Shown: positions 1 through 7,862, counted from the stretch's first letter. The stretch: DNA of 64,000 nt from Olsenella_K sp051878835 (GCA_051878835.1 JBJEKW010000011.1:7170-71169), one strand, 5' to 3'. Notes: a model not told the origin generated them from the letters alone. Numbers and translations: made by a program.

Positions 1-804
1 TGCCCCGAGCGCACCGACAGCTGGGGTTGGAAGCACCCGCACCACGACGGCTCCGTCACCTACACCCCGCTGCGCGGCGACGTGCGCCTGGTGGACGTCG
101 ACTTCGGCTACACGCCCGACCACACGGTGCTGCACAACATCTCGCTGTTCGCCAAGCCCGGCCAGAAGGTGGCCTTCGTGGGCGCCACGGGCGCAGGCAA
201 GACCACGATCACGAACCTGCTGAACCGCTTCTACGACATAGCCGACGGAAAGATCCGCTACGACGGCATCAACATCAACAAGATAAAGAAGGCCGACCTG
301 CGCCGCAGCCTGGGCATGGTGCTGCAGGACACGAACCTCTTTACCGGCACCGTCATGGACAACATCCGCTACGGCCGTCTGGACGCCACGGACCAGGAGT
401 GCATCGGCGCGGCCAAGCTGGCCGGCGCGGACAGCTTCATCCGTCGCCTGCCCAAGGGCTACGACACCATGCTGACCGACAACGCGGCCCAGCTGTCCCA
501 GGGCCAGCGCCAGCTTCTGTCTATCGCCCGTGCCGCCGTGGCCGACCCGCCCGTCATGATCCTGGACGAGGCCACCTCCTCCATCGACACGCGCACCGAG
601 CAGATCGTGCAGAAGGGCATGGACGCCCTGATGTACGGGCGCACGACCTTCGTCATCGCCCACAGGCTGTCCACCGTGCGCAACTCCGACGTGATCATCG
701 TCCTGGACCACGGCCGCATCATCGAGCGCGGCACCCACGACGAGCTCATCGCCCAGAAGGGCACGTACTACCAGCTGTACACTGGAGCCTTCGAGCTGGA
801 GTAG
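1..804 (+). CDS. ABC transporter ATP-binding protein, C-terminal part (5' end outside window)
   Basis: The reading frame is open from base 1 to the TAG at 802-804, so the gene starts to the left of the window. What remains is a full nucleotide-binding domain: Walker A GATGAGKTT, Q-loop region around VLQDTNLF, signature LSQGQRQ, Walker B VMILDEATS followed by the D-loop, and the switch His in FVIAHRLS. The spacing and the NLFTGTVMDNIRYG segment are typical of exporter half-transporters of the MsbA/LmrA/MdlB type, in which a six-helix membrane domain precedes the ATPase. It probably acts as one half of a heterodimeric exporter with a gene further left. The substrate cannot be told. A strong terminator follows. 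Confidence 0.93.
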   Translation, partial: CPERTDSWGWKHPHHDGSVTYTPLRGDVRLVDVDFGYTPDHTVLHNISLFAKPGQKVAFVGATGAGKTTITNLLNRFYDIADGKIRYDGININKIKKADLRRSLGMVLQDTNLFTGTVMDNIRYGRLDATDQECIGAAKLAGADSFIRRLPKGYDTMLTDNAAQLSQGQRQLLSIARAAVADPPVMILDEATSSIDTRTEQIVQKGMDALMYGRTTFVIAHRLSTVRNSDVIIVLDHGRIIERGTHDELIAQKGTYYQLYTGAFELE

Positions 805-859
805 CATACAGGCCCCGAACTCCTGGCTTGCGGCGAACGCCATCGCTGCAGTCAAAATC

Positions 860-893
860 GGCCCCATCCCCATTGCGGGGATGGGGCCTTTAT
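860..893 (+). terminator. Rho-independent terminator after the ABC transporter gene
   Basis: A 12-bp stem (GGCCCCATCCCC / GGGGATGGGGCC) with a five-base loop is followed by TTTAT. It lies 55 bp after the stop codon. Confidence 0.85.
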
Positions 894-1039
894 CATGAGA
901 GCCTTCAAAGTACACAGACTCTTTTAAAAGACTCGTTGATGTTAGTCGCAAAACCACTCAAGGATATTCGTGTCACTTTTACCGACGTATCATTACTTTA
1001 TCTGAATGATTGTTAAGCTATCGATAGAGGTCAAACCTT

Positions 1040-1105
1040 AAGGAGGTACATATGGAACCGGCCCATTAAACTAACCGGTAACATGCAAGACGGTGCTACC
1101 GGCGG
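1040..1105 (+). promoter_or_regulatory. Leader with five-codon ORF and stem-loop
   Basis: A very strong ribosome binding site (TTAAGGAGG, about 1038-1046) is followed at 1052 by ATG and only four more codons before TAA at 1067-1069 (peptide MEPAH). Directly after it, CCGGTA and TACCGG (about 1075-1108) can pair to form a stem-loop. The next gene starts at 1150 with its own ribosome binding site. The arrangement looks like a translated leader that could control the downstream secreted-protein gene. The function is inferred, and a truncated gene start is an alternative. Confidence 0.35.
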
Positions 1106-1149
1106 AAAATCTATCAGTAATGGTTTTTCAAGAATGAAGGGAGCATCTG

Positions 1150-1680
1150 ATGCAGCACCAAAGGCAATCCATTTCTATTTCCTTTATTCCAGCCCTAGCC
1201 ATCGCCGTAGTACTTTCGCTAACGGTAATTTTGGTACCTCGCCGTACATTCGCTCGCACAGGCAGCAACGCAGCTGTTGAGGTCGCATTCGACCTAGACT
1301 CGAATGAAGCACAAGAGGAAACTGTCACGCTACCCGACGGGACTACCGGAACCATAGGGATTTCGCCCCTCCCCAAAACCAGGGCGTCGTACGACTTGGG
1401 TAACGGAACAGGAGACTGGAAAGTTTATTACTACACCGGAGTCCTTAACACCGGATATTTCGTTCACATCTCTAACTACCGCATCACGAAAGCATATGAT
1501 AACCACTATTCGGGTGCTGGTTGCGTTATCGATAGCTGCACACTTTCTTATGGCTCGACTTGGTCTACCCAAACCACAAAAGCCCACGAGATATTGAGTG
1601 GAATACGCGTTTCTGAGATGAGAATCCTCAAGGGAAATATCTCTGGACATAGCTTAATTACTAGCGTTCAAGCTTATTAG
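1150..1680 (+). CDS. Secreted protein of unknown function (possibly DUF5626-like)
   Basis: 176 residues. The ATG at 1150 follows AAGGGAG at 1138-1144. The N-terminus has a basic stretch, a hydrophobic segment at about residues 11-30 and a likely cleavage region near RRTFARTGS, so export is expected. The mature part has an acidic segment, the glycine/threonine stretch LPDGTTGTIGISPLP and a Tyr/Trp-rich portion (GDWKVYYYTGVLNTGYFVHI) that looks like a small beta-rich fold. This order faintly recalls the DUF5626 family of small secreted proteins, but that is from memory and weak. Base composition is clearly more AT-rich than the flanking genes, which suggests acquisition. The gene is followed after 11 bp by a one-helix membrane peptide, and the two are probably co-transcribed. 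Confidence 0.7.
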   Translation: MQHQRQSISISFIPALAIAVVLSLTVILVPRRTFARTGSNAAVEVAFDLDSNEAQEETVTLPDGTTGTIGISPLPKTRASYDLGNGTGDWKVYYYTGVLNTGYFVHISNYRITKAYDNHYSGAGCVIDSCTLSYGSTWSTQTTKAHEILSGIRVSEMRILKGNISGHSLITSVQAY

Positions 1681-1691
1681 AGGGAGGAGTC

Positions 1692-1847
1692 ATGGATTCG
1701 TCAGTCATCGAAGTATGGGCCACCGTTGCTTTTGCGGTCCTACTCATCTTTCTCATCATCCGCGCGTTCGTCTATCTATTCGCCTACCTGAAGGTTCGCT
1801 CCGAGAAGAAGAACGATAAGTCTACTCCTCCTTCAAAGAAGGGCTAG
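1692..1847 (+). CDS. Small single-helix membrane peptide
   Basis: 51 residues. The start at 1692 is supported by AGGGAGGAG at 1681-1689. The N-terminus is short and acidic. It is followed by one hydrophobic helix of about 28 residues (WATVAFAVLLIFLIIRAF and on) and a strongly basic tail, KVRSEKKNDKSTPPSKKG. That topology puts the N-terminus outside and the tail in the cytoplasm. It sits 11 bp behind the secreted-protein gene and ahead of a terminator, so the two form a bicistron. A partner, helper or immunity-type role is possible, but nothing in the sequence proves it. Confidence 0.6.
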   Translation: MDSSVIEVWATVAFAVLLIFLIIRAFVYLFAYLKVRSEKKNDKSTPPSKKG

Positions 1848-1887
1848 ACGCAGCGCAATGCTCTTCTCGCCAACGTACTGCTATACG

Positions 1888-1925
1888 GGGCCGGACGCGC
1901 CACCAAAGCGCGTTCGGCCCTTTGC
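1888..1925 (+). terminator. Rho-independent terminator after the small membrane peptide
   Basis: A 13-bp stem (GGGCCGGACGCGC / GCGCGTTCGGCCC, with one G-T pair) and a seven-base loop are followed by TTT. Confidence 0.8.
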
Positions 1926-2008
1926 TGTCGGGCGATTCAATTTGGCGTGATAGCATGTGCTGCATCTGTACATGAAACATGCGCTTCGGGGCGCAGCAAG
2001 GAGGCACC

Positions 2009-3175
2009 ATGACCTGGCCATGCACGCTGAGGACCGATCGGCTGGTGCTGCGCCCGTGGCGCGAGGGCGACGCGGAGGACCTCTACCGGCTGGCCAGCGA
2101 CCCCATCGTCGGCAGCAGCTGCGGGTGGAGCGCGCACCAGAGCCTGGAGGAAAGCAGGCGCGTGCTGCAGCGGGTACTCATGGTGCCCGACTCGTGGGCC
2201 ATCTGCCTGCTGGACGATGATGCCCAGGGCAAGAAGGGCACGCGCGATTCCGGGGATACAACGCTCGTCGGCGCCATCTCGCTGTCCCACGAGGACAGGC
2301 CGGGGCACCCGGCCACGGACGGCGAGGCGTGGATAGGCTACTGGCTGGGACGCCCCTGGTGGGGGCAGGGTCTCATGCCCGAGGCGGTGCGCGAGGTCAT
2401 GCGCCACGGCTTTCTGGACGAGGGGCTCGACACCATCTGGGCAGGTGTCTTTAGCGACAACGCGCAGAGCGTGCGCGTGCTGGACAAGGCGGGTTTCGAC
2501 TCCACGGGCGACGACACCTACGTGGACGAAAGCGGCCAGGCGCACGAAGAGACGCTGCATCGCATCGCCAGGGAGCAGTGGAAGAGGGCCCTGGCCGCAG
2601 ACCCGGGCGACCAGTACACCATCACCCACCAGCAGTCCGAGGCCATGGGCATCATCGACGCCATGCCTCTGGTGTCGCGTGTGCGCACGGGAGGCCAGAC
2701 CGGAGCCGACCGCGGCGGGCTGGACGCGGCGCGTGCCTGCGCCGTCCCCATCTGCGGCTGGTGCCCGCCGGGCGGCCTGGCGGAGGACCTCCCCGAGCCT
2801 CCCGGGGTCATGGCCGCCTACCCCGAGCTGAAGGAGGGCGCGGCGTCCGGCTACGTCGAGCGGACCGCGTGGAACGTGCGCGACTCGCACGCCACGCTGA
2901 TCGTGTCGCCGGGCGGCCTGGAGCCAAAGAGCGGCACCGAGATGACCGCGGTCTTTGCCCGCAGGTTCGGCAGGCCCGTGCTGGTGCTGGACCACGCCGA
3001 CGTGGACGCCTGCGCCCGCGAGGCGCTGGAGTGGCTGGAGTCTTTGGGCATGCGCGGCATCACGTTGAACGTGGCAGGCCCGCGCGAGTCAAAGATGCCC
3101 GGCGTGTACCAGCTGACGAAGGACGTCATCGAGCACCTGCTGCGCATGAGCACGGGGCAGGCGCCACAGGAGTAG
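2009..3175 (+). CDS. GNAT N-acetyltransferase fused to a SLOG-type (YpsA / putative molybdenum carrier-like) domain
   Basis: 388 residues. I place the start at ATG 2009, because AAGGAGG lies at 1998-2004. An upstream in-frame ATG at 1979 has no such site. Residues 1-200 are a RimJ/RimL-like GNAT acetyltransferase: TDRLVLRPWREGD at the start and an acetyl-CoA loop WWGQGL near 117-122. Residues about 224-385 match the putative molybdenum-carrier family of the SLOG superfamily: nucleotide loop GGQTGADRGG (228-237), then GWCPPGG, YVERTAWNVRDS, SPGG, GRPVLVL and NVAGPRES. The two domains are read in one frame without interruption. GNAT enzymes acetylate amines. SLOG domains bind nucleotides or nucleotide-derived ligands. 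The joint substrate is unknown. Confidence 0.85.
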   Translation: MTWPCTLRTDRLVLRPWREGDAEDLYRLASDPIVGSSCGWSAHQSLEESRRVLQRVLMVPDSWAICLLDDDAQGKKGTRDSGDTTLVGAISLSHEDRPGHPATDGEAWIGYWLGRPWWGQGLMPEAVREVMRHGFLDEGLDTIWAGVFSDNAQSVRVLDKAGFDSTGDDTYVDESGQAHEETLHRIAREQWKRALAADPGDQYTITHQQSEAMGIIDAMPLVSRVRTGGQTGADRGGLDAARACAVPICGWCPPGGLAEDLPEPPGVMAAYPELKEGAASGYVERTAWNVRDSHATLIVSPGGLEPKSGTEMTAVFARRFGRPVLVLDHADVDACAREALEWLESLGMRGITLNVAGPRESKMPGVYQLTKDVIEHLLRMSTGQAPQE

Positions 3176-3296
3176 GCCCTTCTTGTGAACGGTCCTCTTG
3201 CATGAAAAGGCCCGCGCGCCTGGTCCCGAAGTCAGGGCAGGACTCGCGAGCTGCTTTGTGTGTGTCGAGGGCTGCGCCAGAGCCTGGAGGACTGCG

Positions 3297-3944
3297 CTAG
3301 CCCCTGCGGCCAAGCGCCAGGCGGCCGGCGGCGGTTGCGCAGGTGGCGATGCCCGCCTTCATCAGGTCCAGGGCGACGAAGGGCGCCACGCCCGCGGCGA
3401 AGGCGGCAACGGGACCCAGATGGGCCACCAGCATCAGCTGTGCCCAGCCGCACAGGTACACGACGGCGGTCATAACCACAAGCGACGCCATGGACGACAC
3501 AGCCCAGGGCAGGCGCGTGCGCTCCAGGCGCCTCAGCATCCACGAGCCCAGCGTGGCGCCGGCAACGAAGCCCAGGATAAAGCCGCCGGTGGGACCGGCC
3601 AGGCGGGTGACGCCGCCCATGAAGCCGGAGAACACGGGGGCGCCCAGGGCGCCGATCGCCACGTAGGACAGGGTGGACGCGGCCGCCTCGCGCGGCCTCA
3701 GCGTGGCCGCGATGAAGCCCAGCGCCAGGATCTGCAGGGTGAAGGGCACAGGCTGCAGGGGAATCTGCAGGTTTGCGCTGATGCACAGCGCGGCGGTGCC
3801 TGCCGCCACGCGCGCGACGGCGCCCAGCAGGCCGGCGTGCGACGTCGCCAGGTCGGAGACGCTCCCCATCAGGTCAGAGGCGGGTGCCTTTGCGGCCTTC
3901 GCCCGCTCGACTTCGCTTGCAAGTACACGGGTTTTGTGTGTCAT
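3297..3944 (-). CDS. bioY: Biotin transporter substrate-binding (S) component BioY
   Basis: 215 residues. The start at 3944 has GAAGGGAAGG upstream. After a cytoplasmic N-terminus of about 40 residues there are six hydrophobic segments. The typical BioY core is present: ISANLQIPLQPVPFTLQ, then LSYVAIGALGAPVFSGFMGG and GPTGGFILGF. BioY is the S-component of ECF-type vitamin transporters and imports biotin, usually with a shared ECF ATPase/T module. No such module is visible in the window, so it must either use one encoded elsewhere or work alone. The gene is divergent from the transglutaminase-like lipoprotein. An 8-bp inverted repeat lies in the shared intergenic region (4014-4035). Confidence 0.92.
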   Translation of the reverse strand: MTHKTRVLASEVERAKAAKAPASDLMGSVSDLATSHAGLLGAVARVAAGTAALCISANLQIPLQPVPFTLQILALGFIAATLRPREAAASTLSYVAIGALGAPVFSGFMGGVTRLAGPTGGFILGFVAGATLGSWMLRRLERTRLPWAVSSMASLVVMTAVVYLCGWAQLMLVAHLGPVAAFAAGVAPFVALDLMKAGIATCATAAGRLALGRRG

Positions 3945-4013
3945 GGGACCTTCCCTTCGCCAGAGCCCAGCCAATAGCTGCAAGATACCACCGTCAGGCG
4001 TGCAGGAAGGGTT

Positions 4014-4035
4014 AAATGTTGACATCGCAACATTT
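4014..4035. promoter_or_regulatory. Perfect inverted repeat in the bioY / lipoprotein divergent region (candidate operator)
   Basis: AAATGTTG-N6-CAACATTT is a perfect 8-bp inverted repeat that includes the proposed ATG of the lipoprotein gene (4016-4018). Its position and symmetry suit a dimeric repressor site, and biotin control by a BirA-like protein is conceivable. The spacer is much shorter than in known BirA operators, so the regulator is not identified. Confidence 0.3.
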
Positions 4036-5233
4036 TCATGGAAGAAGGACCGGCGTGGCCCTGGGGCTGGTCCTTGCGCTGGCGGGCGGCCTCTGCGCCT
4101 GCTCCGCGGACCCCTCCACCTGGCAGCTGCCGTGGAACCAGCAGGACTCCGCGGCCCCGTCCCAGGCCATCGTGGACGCGGCATCGTCTGGCGTGACGCA
4201 GGACGGCACGCCGGGCGCCCTGTGCCGAGACACCCTGTCGCCCCAGCAGCAGCTGGTGTACGACCAGATGCTGGCCATCGTGCAGGCACACCAGGACTCG
4301 GGCGTGCTGAGCACCGACGACTCCGGCAGCATCTCGACCATCTACACCGCCGTGCTGGACGACCACCCCGAGATCTTCTGGGCGAACGGCACGGGCTCAT
4401 ACTCCACCACGGCGGGCCAGACCACGTTCCAGCCGTCGTACTCCATGACCGCCGACCAGCAGGCTCAGGTGCAGCAGCGGCTGGAGCAGGTGTACCAGGA
4501 CTTCGAGGCCACGGTACCCGCCAATGCCGACGACTACCAGAAGGTGAAGGCCGCCTACTCCTTCGTCATCACCACGGCCGACTACGACGCCTCTGACGCC
4601 CACGCTCACGACCTCCTGGGCGTGCTGCTGGACCGCAGGGGCGTGTGCGACTCGTACGCGAAGGCAGTCCAGTGGCTGCTGACGCGCGAGGGCGTGTGGT
4701 GCGGATTCGTCCGCGGCACGGCGGGCGGCGGCGCCCATGTCTGGAACGCCGTGCTGGTGGACGGCAAGTGGTGCTACGTCGACGCCACGTGGGGCGACCC
4801 CTCCTTCGACAACGGCGGCGCCTCGAACGGCCCCGACATCACCTACGGCTACCTGTGCGTCAGCGGCCAGACCATGACCCAGAGCGACCACGTGCCCGAC
4901 TCCAGCTACGACGGGGTGCTGCCCGACGACGCCGACACCACCGACGCCTACGACTGGTACGTGCTGAACGACGCACTCGTGGACTCCCCCGACTCCACAC
5001 AGGCCTACGCGGTGGCGCATTCCGCACTGAGCCAGGCGGCCACGAGCTCCGACGCGTGCTTCTCGCTGAAGTTCACCAGCGACGAGGCCTACCAGCAGGC
5101 AAAGCAGGAGCTCCAGGACGGGGACTTCCAGCAAACCGCCATCAGCGAGTACCTGGACGACCACCCCGACGTGTCCACCTACACCTACGCCACCTTCGAC
5201 CGCATCCGTATGGTCTGGGTGCGTGTGGGCTAG
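4016..5233 (+). CDS. Lipoprotein with transglutaminase-like (papain-fold) domain
   Basis: 405 residues. ATG 4016 follows GAAGGG at about 4005-4010. A basic N-terminus, a hydrophobic segment and the lipobox L-C-A-C give lipidation at Cys29, so the protein is anchored outside the membrane. The transglutaminase-like core holds a plausible catalytic triad: Cys211 in RRGVCDSYAKA, His241 in GGGAHVWNAV and Asp256 in CYVDATWGDP. Such domains act as proteases, amidases or crosslinking enzymes on surface substrates. Which of these applies is unknown. The C-terminal 120 residues are extra and unassigned. A small terminator follows at 5355. Confidence 0.85.
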   Translation: MLTSQHFHGRRTGVALGLVLALAGGLCACSADPSTWQLPWNQQDSAAPSQAIVDAASSGVTQDGTPGALCRDTLSPQQQLVYDQMLAIVQAHQDSGVLSTDDSGSISTIYTAVLDDHPEIFWANGTGSYSTTAGQTTFQPSYSMTADQQAQVQQRLEQVYQDFEATVPANADDYQKVKAAYSFVITTADYDASDAHAHDLLGVLLDRRGVCDSYAKAVQWLLTREGVWCGFVRGTAGGGAHVWNAVLVDGKWCYVDATWGDPSFDNGGASNGPDITYGYLCVSGQTMTQSDHVPDSSYDGVLPDDADTTDAYDWYVLNDALVDSPDSTQAYAVAHSALSQAATSSDACFSLKFTSDEAYQQAKQELQDGDFQQTAISEYLDDHPDVSTYTYATFDRIRMVWVRVG

Positions 5234-5354
5234 CATTAGCATCGCGTCTGGCCACAGCCAGAGCCGACGTTCGTACCAGCGCTGAGACCACTGCGGAACG
5301 GCATACGTACGCATGTGAGAAGCATCCCACATTTAGTTTTCAGCCCCAATCCGG

Positions 5355-5374
5355 CCACAACCTGTGGTTTTTTA
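5355..5374 (+). terminator. Short terminator after the lipoprotein gene
   Basis: CCACA-ACC-TGTGG is followed directly by six T. The stem is short, but its placement between two plus-strand genes and its T-run fit an intrinsic terminator. Confidence 0.5.
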
Positions 5375-5474
5375 CTGGTGACAGCTCCTTCGGGATAGCA
5401 TGGAGTGCATACGCAAGAAGTGCGTGCGTCCACGCGACCTTCGCGGGGCGTTCAGTCGCTACCATAGGAGGCCC

Positions 5475-6704
5475 ATGGGTTACCACAAAAGCGCTAGATA
5501 CCGCATAGCCACCGCCGCCGTCACCTGCGCACTCGTCTTTGCGCCCGCGACCGCATTCCTTACCCCCACCGTCGCCCTGGCCGAGGACACCGACCTCGAG
5601 TCCCTTCAGAACGCGGCCATCGCCGCGGGCGACGCGTACCAGCAGGCCCAGCAGAAGGTCGACGACCTGCAGTCCCAGATCGACCAGAACCAGGACCACA
5701 TCGACCAGCTGAGCTCCCAGCTTCCCCAGCTGCGCGAGGCAGCCAGCGCCGCCATCCGCACGCAATACAAGCTCTCGCAGGACCAGCCCAACCTCATCGC
5801 CATGCTGCTGTCCTCGAAGGACCTCACGCAGTTCATCGCCCAGCTGCACTACCTGGACTCCGTCGCATCGTCCAACTCCGACGCCATCAACAGCCTGGCC
5901 CAGGCCCAAAGCGACCTCGAGTCCACGCAGGCGGCGCTGAATTCCCAGCTGCAGCAGGCCGACCAGCAGAAGGACGAGGCCCAGAAGGCCATGGAGGACG
6001 CCCAGCAGAAGGCCGAGGCCGCACAAAAGAAGGCCCAGGAGGAGGCTGCCGCCAACCAGGCCGCCTACGAGGCCGCTCAGGCTGCGGGCCAGCAGGACCC
6101 CACCGTCACCGAGGTGCAGCAGGCCTCCAGCGATGCCAGCACCGACTCCTCGGCCGCGCAGTCCGCTGACACCAGCTCCAACGATTCCTCGCAGGCCGCC
6201 AGCCAGGACCAGAGCTCGCAGGCCAGCAGCTCCACCTCGATGGACAGCGGCTCTTCCAGCAGCAACGCATCCAGCAGCTCCAGCAGCTCGAACAGCAGCT
6301 CCTCCAACAGCTCCAGCAATTCCAGCAGCTCGTCCAACAGCGGGTCGTCCAACAGCTTCAGCAGCAGCTCCTCCAACAGCAGCTCTTCCAGCTCGAGCTC
6401 CAGCTCGTCCAGCTCCGCCAGCTACACCTACGTGCAGGCATCCATGTACGGCGAGGGCGATGGCTGCATGTACAGCGAGACCGCCTCGGGCGACATCGTG
6501 ACCCCCACCTCCATGGGCGTGGCAATGAAGACCATGCCGCTGGGCACCATCATCGAGATCACGTACAACGGCAGGACCGTGACCGCCGTCGTTAACGACC
6601 GTGGACCCTACGCAGGCAACCGCCAGATCGACCTGCAGCCCGCCGTGGCCCACGCGCTGGGCTTCGACGGCGTGGGCACCGTGGGCTATCGCGTGGTGGG
6701 CTAG
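5475..6704 (+). CDS. Secreted coiled-coil protein with C-terminal RlpA-like double-psi beta-barrel domain
   Basis: 409 residues. The start at ATG 5475 is set by AGGAGG at 5466-5471. A Sec signal peptide ends near TVALAED (about residue 36). Residues 40-200 are a Gln/Ala-rich coiled coil like the N-terminal part of NlpC/P60 wall proteins. Residues 205-314 are an extreme Ser/Asn linker. The last 94 residues are an RlpA-like double-psi barrel (GEGDGCMYSETASG, MKTMPLGT, AVVNDRGPYAGNRQIDL). RlpA domains bind or cleave denuded peptidoglycan glycan, with the Asp of NDRGPY in the active cleft. A paralogue with almost the same barrel follows at 7167. A wall-remodelling role is inferred. Confidence 0.88.
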   Translation: MGYHKSARYRIATAAVTCALVFAPATAFLTPTVALAEDTDLESLQNAAIAAGDAYQQAQQKVDDLQSQIDQNQDHIDQLSSQLPQLREAASAAIRTQYKLSQDQPNLIAMLLSSKDLTQFIAQLHYLDSVASSNSDAINSLAQAQSDLESTQAALNSQLQQADQQKDEAQKAMEDAQQKAEAAQKKAQEEAAANQAAYEAAQAAGQQDPTVTEVQQASSDASTDSSAAQSADTSSNDSSQAASQDQSSQASSSTSMDSGSSSSNASSSSSSSNSSSSNSSSNSSSSSNSGSSNSFSSSSSNSSSSSSSSSSSSSASYTYVQASMYGEGDGCMYSETASGDIVTPTSMGVAMKTMPLGTIIEITYNGRTVTAVVNDRGPYAGNRQIDLQPAVAHALGFDGVGTVGYRVVG

Positions 6705-6739
6705 CCCCTTCGCACATCAAACTTGCACCGACAGCACAG

Positions 6740-6783
6740 CCGCGGCATCGCCTGATACATGGGGCGGTGCCGCAGCTTTTTTG
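6740..6783 (+). terminator. Rho-independent terminator after the first RlpA-like gene
   Basis: An 11-bp stem (GCGGCATCGCC / GGCGGTGCCGC, one T-G pair) is followed by GCAG-C and six T. Confidence 0.8.
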
Positions 6784-7166
6784 GTGCGTCCCAGTCGCTC
6801 TTCTAGGCCGCGCCGCATCCGCTGCACTTCTTCCGCAGCATCCACCACCGGGCCCCTCACGCATCCCGCAGCAGCGCTCCCCCGCCACTCCCGAGCTCGG
6901 CGCAGCGCCGAGCGTCGGCCCACGGCGCTCCATCCGGCCGTCACAGGCTCTCCACCGGGCGCACATCCTGGCTCCACACGGGCGCCAAACTTCACGCGCT
7001 GGATACGCAAACTCCGCCCAATGGACACATAACTCATAAATTTATACGAGTCTCATGTGCTTTTACGTGCTCTTATGCTGCATAAGTTACCCTTTTAGTT
7101 GCAAGGCGCACGCGGGCTATGGCACGACGCAACTCCCGTGGCGCGAGGTCCCGACCGGGGAGGTAT
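6784..7166 (+). other. Intergenic region and promoter area of the second RlpA-like gene
   Basis: About 380 bp without a credible gene. The left part is GC-rich and I see nothing in it. From about 7028 it becomes AT-rich, with an ATAAATTTAT palindrome near 7035-7044 and a perfect inverted repeat CTTATGC-T-GCATAAG at 7072-7086. This is likely the promoter and operator area of the gene at 7167. I could not fix -35 and -10 boxes with confidence. Confidence 0.4.
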
Positions 7167-7790
7167 ATGAGTATCGACCGAGTTATCACGAAACCTAAGC
7201 ATCCCTTCTTCGCGGCGGGAGCCGCCGTCACGGCCGCTTTGGTCATGACCCTCTCGCCCTTCAGCGTGGCCGTCGCAATGGACAGGCCGACAAACGCACT
7301 GTCGACCGCGTCCGCATCCACTTCCAACACCTCGACGGCCGTCTACGAGCGCAACCAGTCGCGCATCCAGAGCATTCACACGATTAACGCCTCCGAGGTC
7401 CAGCGCTACCAGCGCGAGGCCCAGGAGAAGGCTGAGGCCGAGGCAAAGCGCCAGGCCGAGGCAGAGGCTCAGCAGCAGGCCGAGCAGGCAGCCGCAGAGG
7501 CGGCCAGCTACACCTACGTGCAGGCTTCCACCTACGGCGAGGGCGACGGCTGCATGTACAGCGCCACCGCCTCCGGCGCGCAGGTGACCCCCACGTCCAT
7601 GGCAGTGGCCATGAAGACCATGCCCCTGGGCACCACGATCCAGCTGACCTACAACGGCAAAACCGTGACCGCAGTCGTGAACGACCGCGGCCCCTACGTG
7701 GGCAACCGCCAGATTGACCTGCAGCCCGCTGTGGCCCATGCGCTGGGCTTCGACGGCGTGGGCACCGTGGGTTACAAGGTCGTCAGCTAG
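7167..7790 (+). CDS. Secreted RlpA-like double-psi beta-barrel protein, short paralogue
   Basis: 207 residues. ATG 7167 follows GGGGAGG at 7157-7163. A signal peptide runs to about AVAMD (residue 36), followed by an Asn/Ser/Thr stretch and a highly charged Ala/Glu/Gln helix (EAQEKAEAEAKRQAEAE). The C-terminal 94 residues form an RlpA-like barrel that is nearly identical to that of the gene at 5475, with the same ATASG, KTMPLGT and VVNDRGPY motifs. The Ser-rich linker and the long coiled coil of the neighbour are absent. The pair looks like a tandem duplication whose N-terminal parts were replaced. The role is expected at the cell wall. Confidence 0.87.
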   Translation: MSIDRVITKPKHPFFAAGAAVTAALVMTLSPFSVAVAMDRPTNALSTASASTSNTSTAVYERNQSRIQSIHTINASEVQRYQREAQEKAEAEAKRQAEAEAQQQAEQAAAEAASYTYVQASTYGEGDGCMYSATASGAQVTPTSMAVAMKTMPLGTTIQLTYNGKTVTAVVNDRGPYVGNRQIDLQPAVAHALGFDGVGTVGYKVVS

Positions 7791-7827
7791 CCAGCACGCC
7801 TCGCTCCATCGCATACATATAAATTGA

Positions 7828-7862
7828 GGGCAAGAAGCACTTTGCGCTTCTTGCCCTTTCTT
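7828..7862 (+). terminator. Terminator of the recurring CAAGAAGC hairpin type
   Basis: GGGCAAGAAGC and GCTTCTTGCCC pair over 11 bp, and TTTCTTTT follows. The same stem sequence recurs at 21904 and 24519. Confidence 0.88.

Noticed and set aside
5234..5474. c-di-AMP (ydaO-type) riboswitch before the RlpA-like gene
   Set aside because: Such riboswitches often precede wall-hydrolase genes, but the conserved core elements of that class are not visible here.
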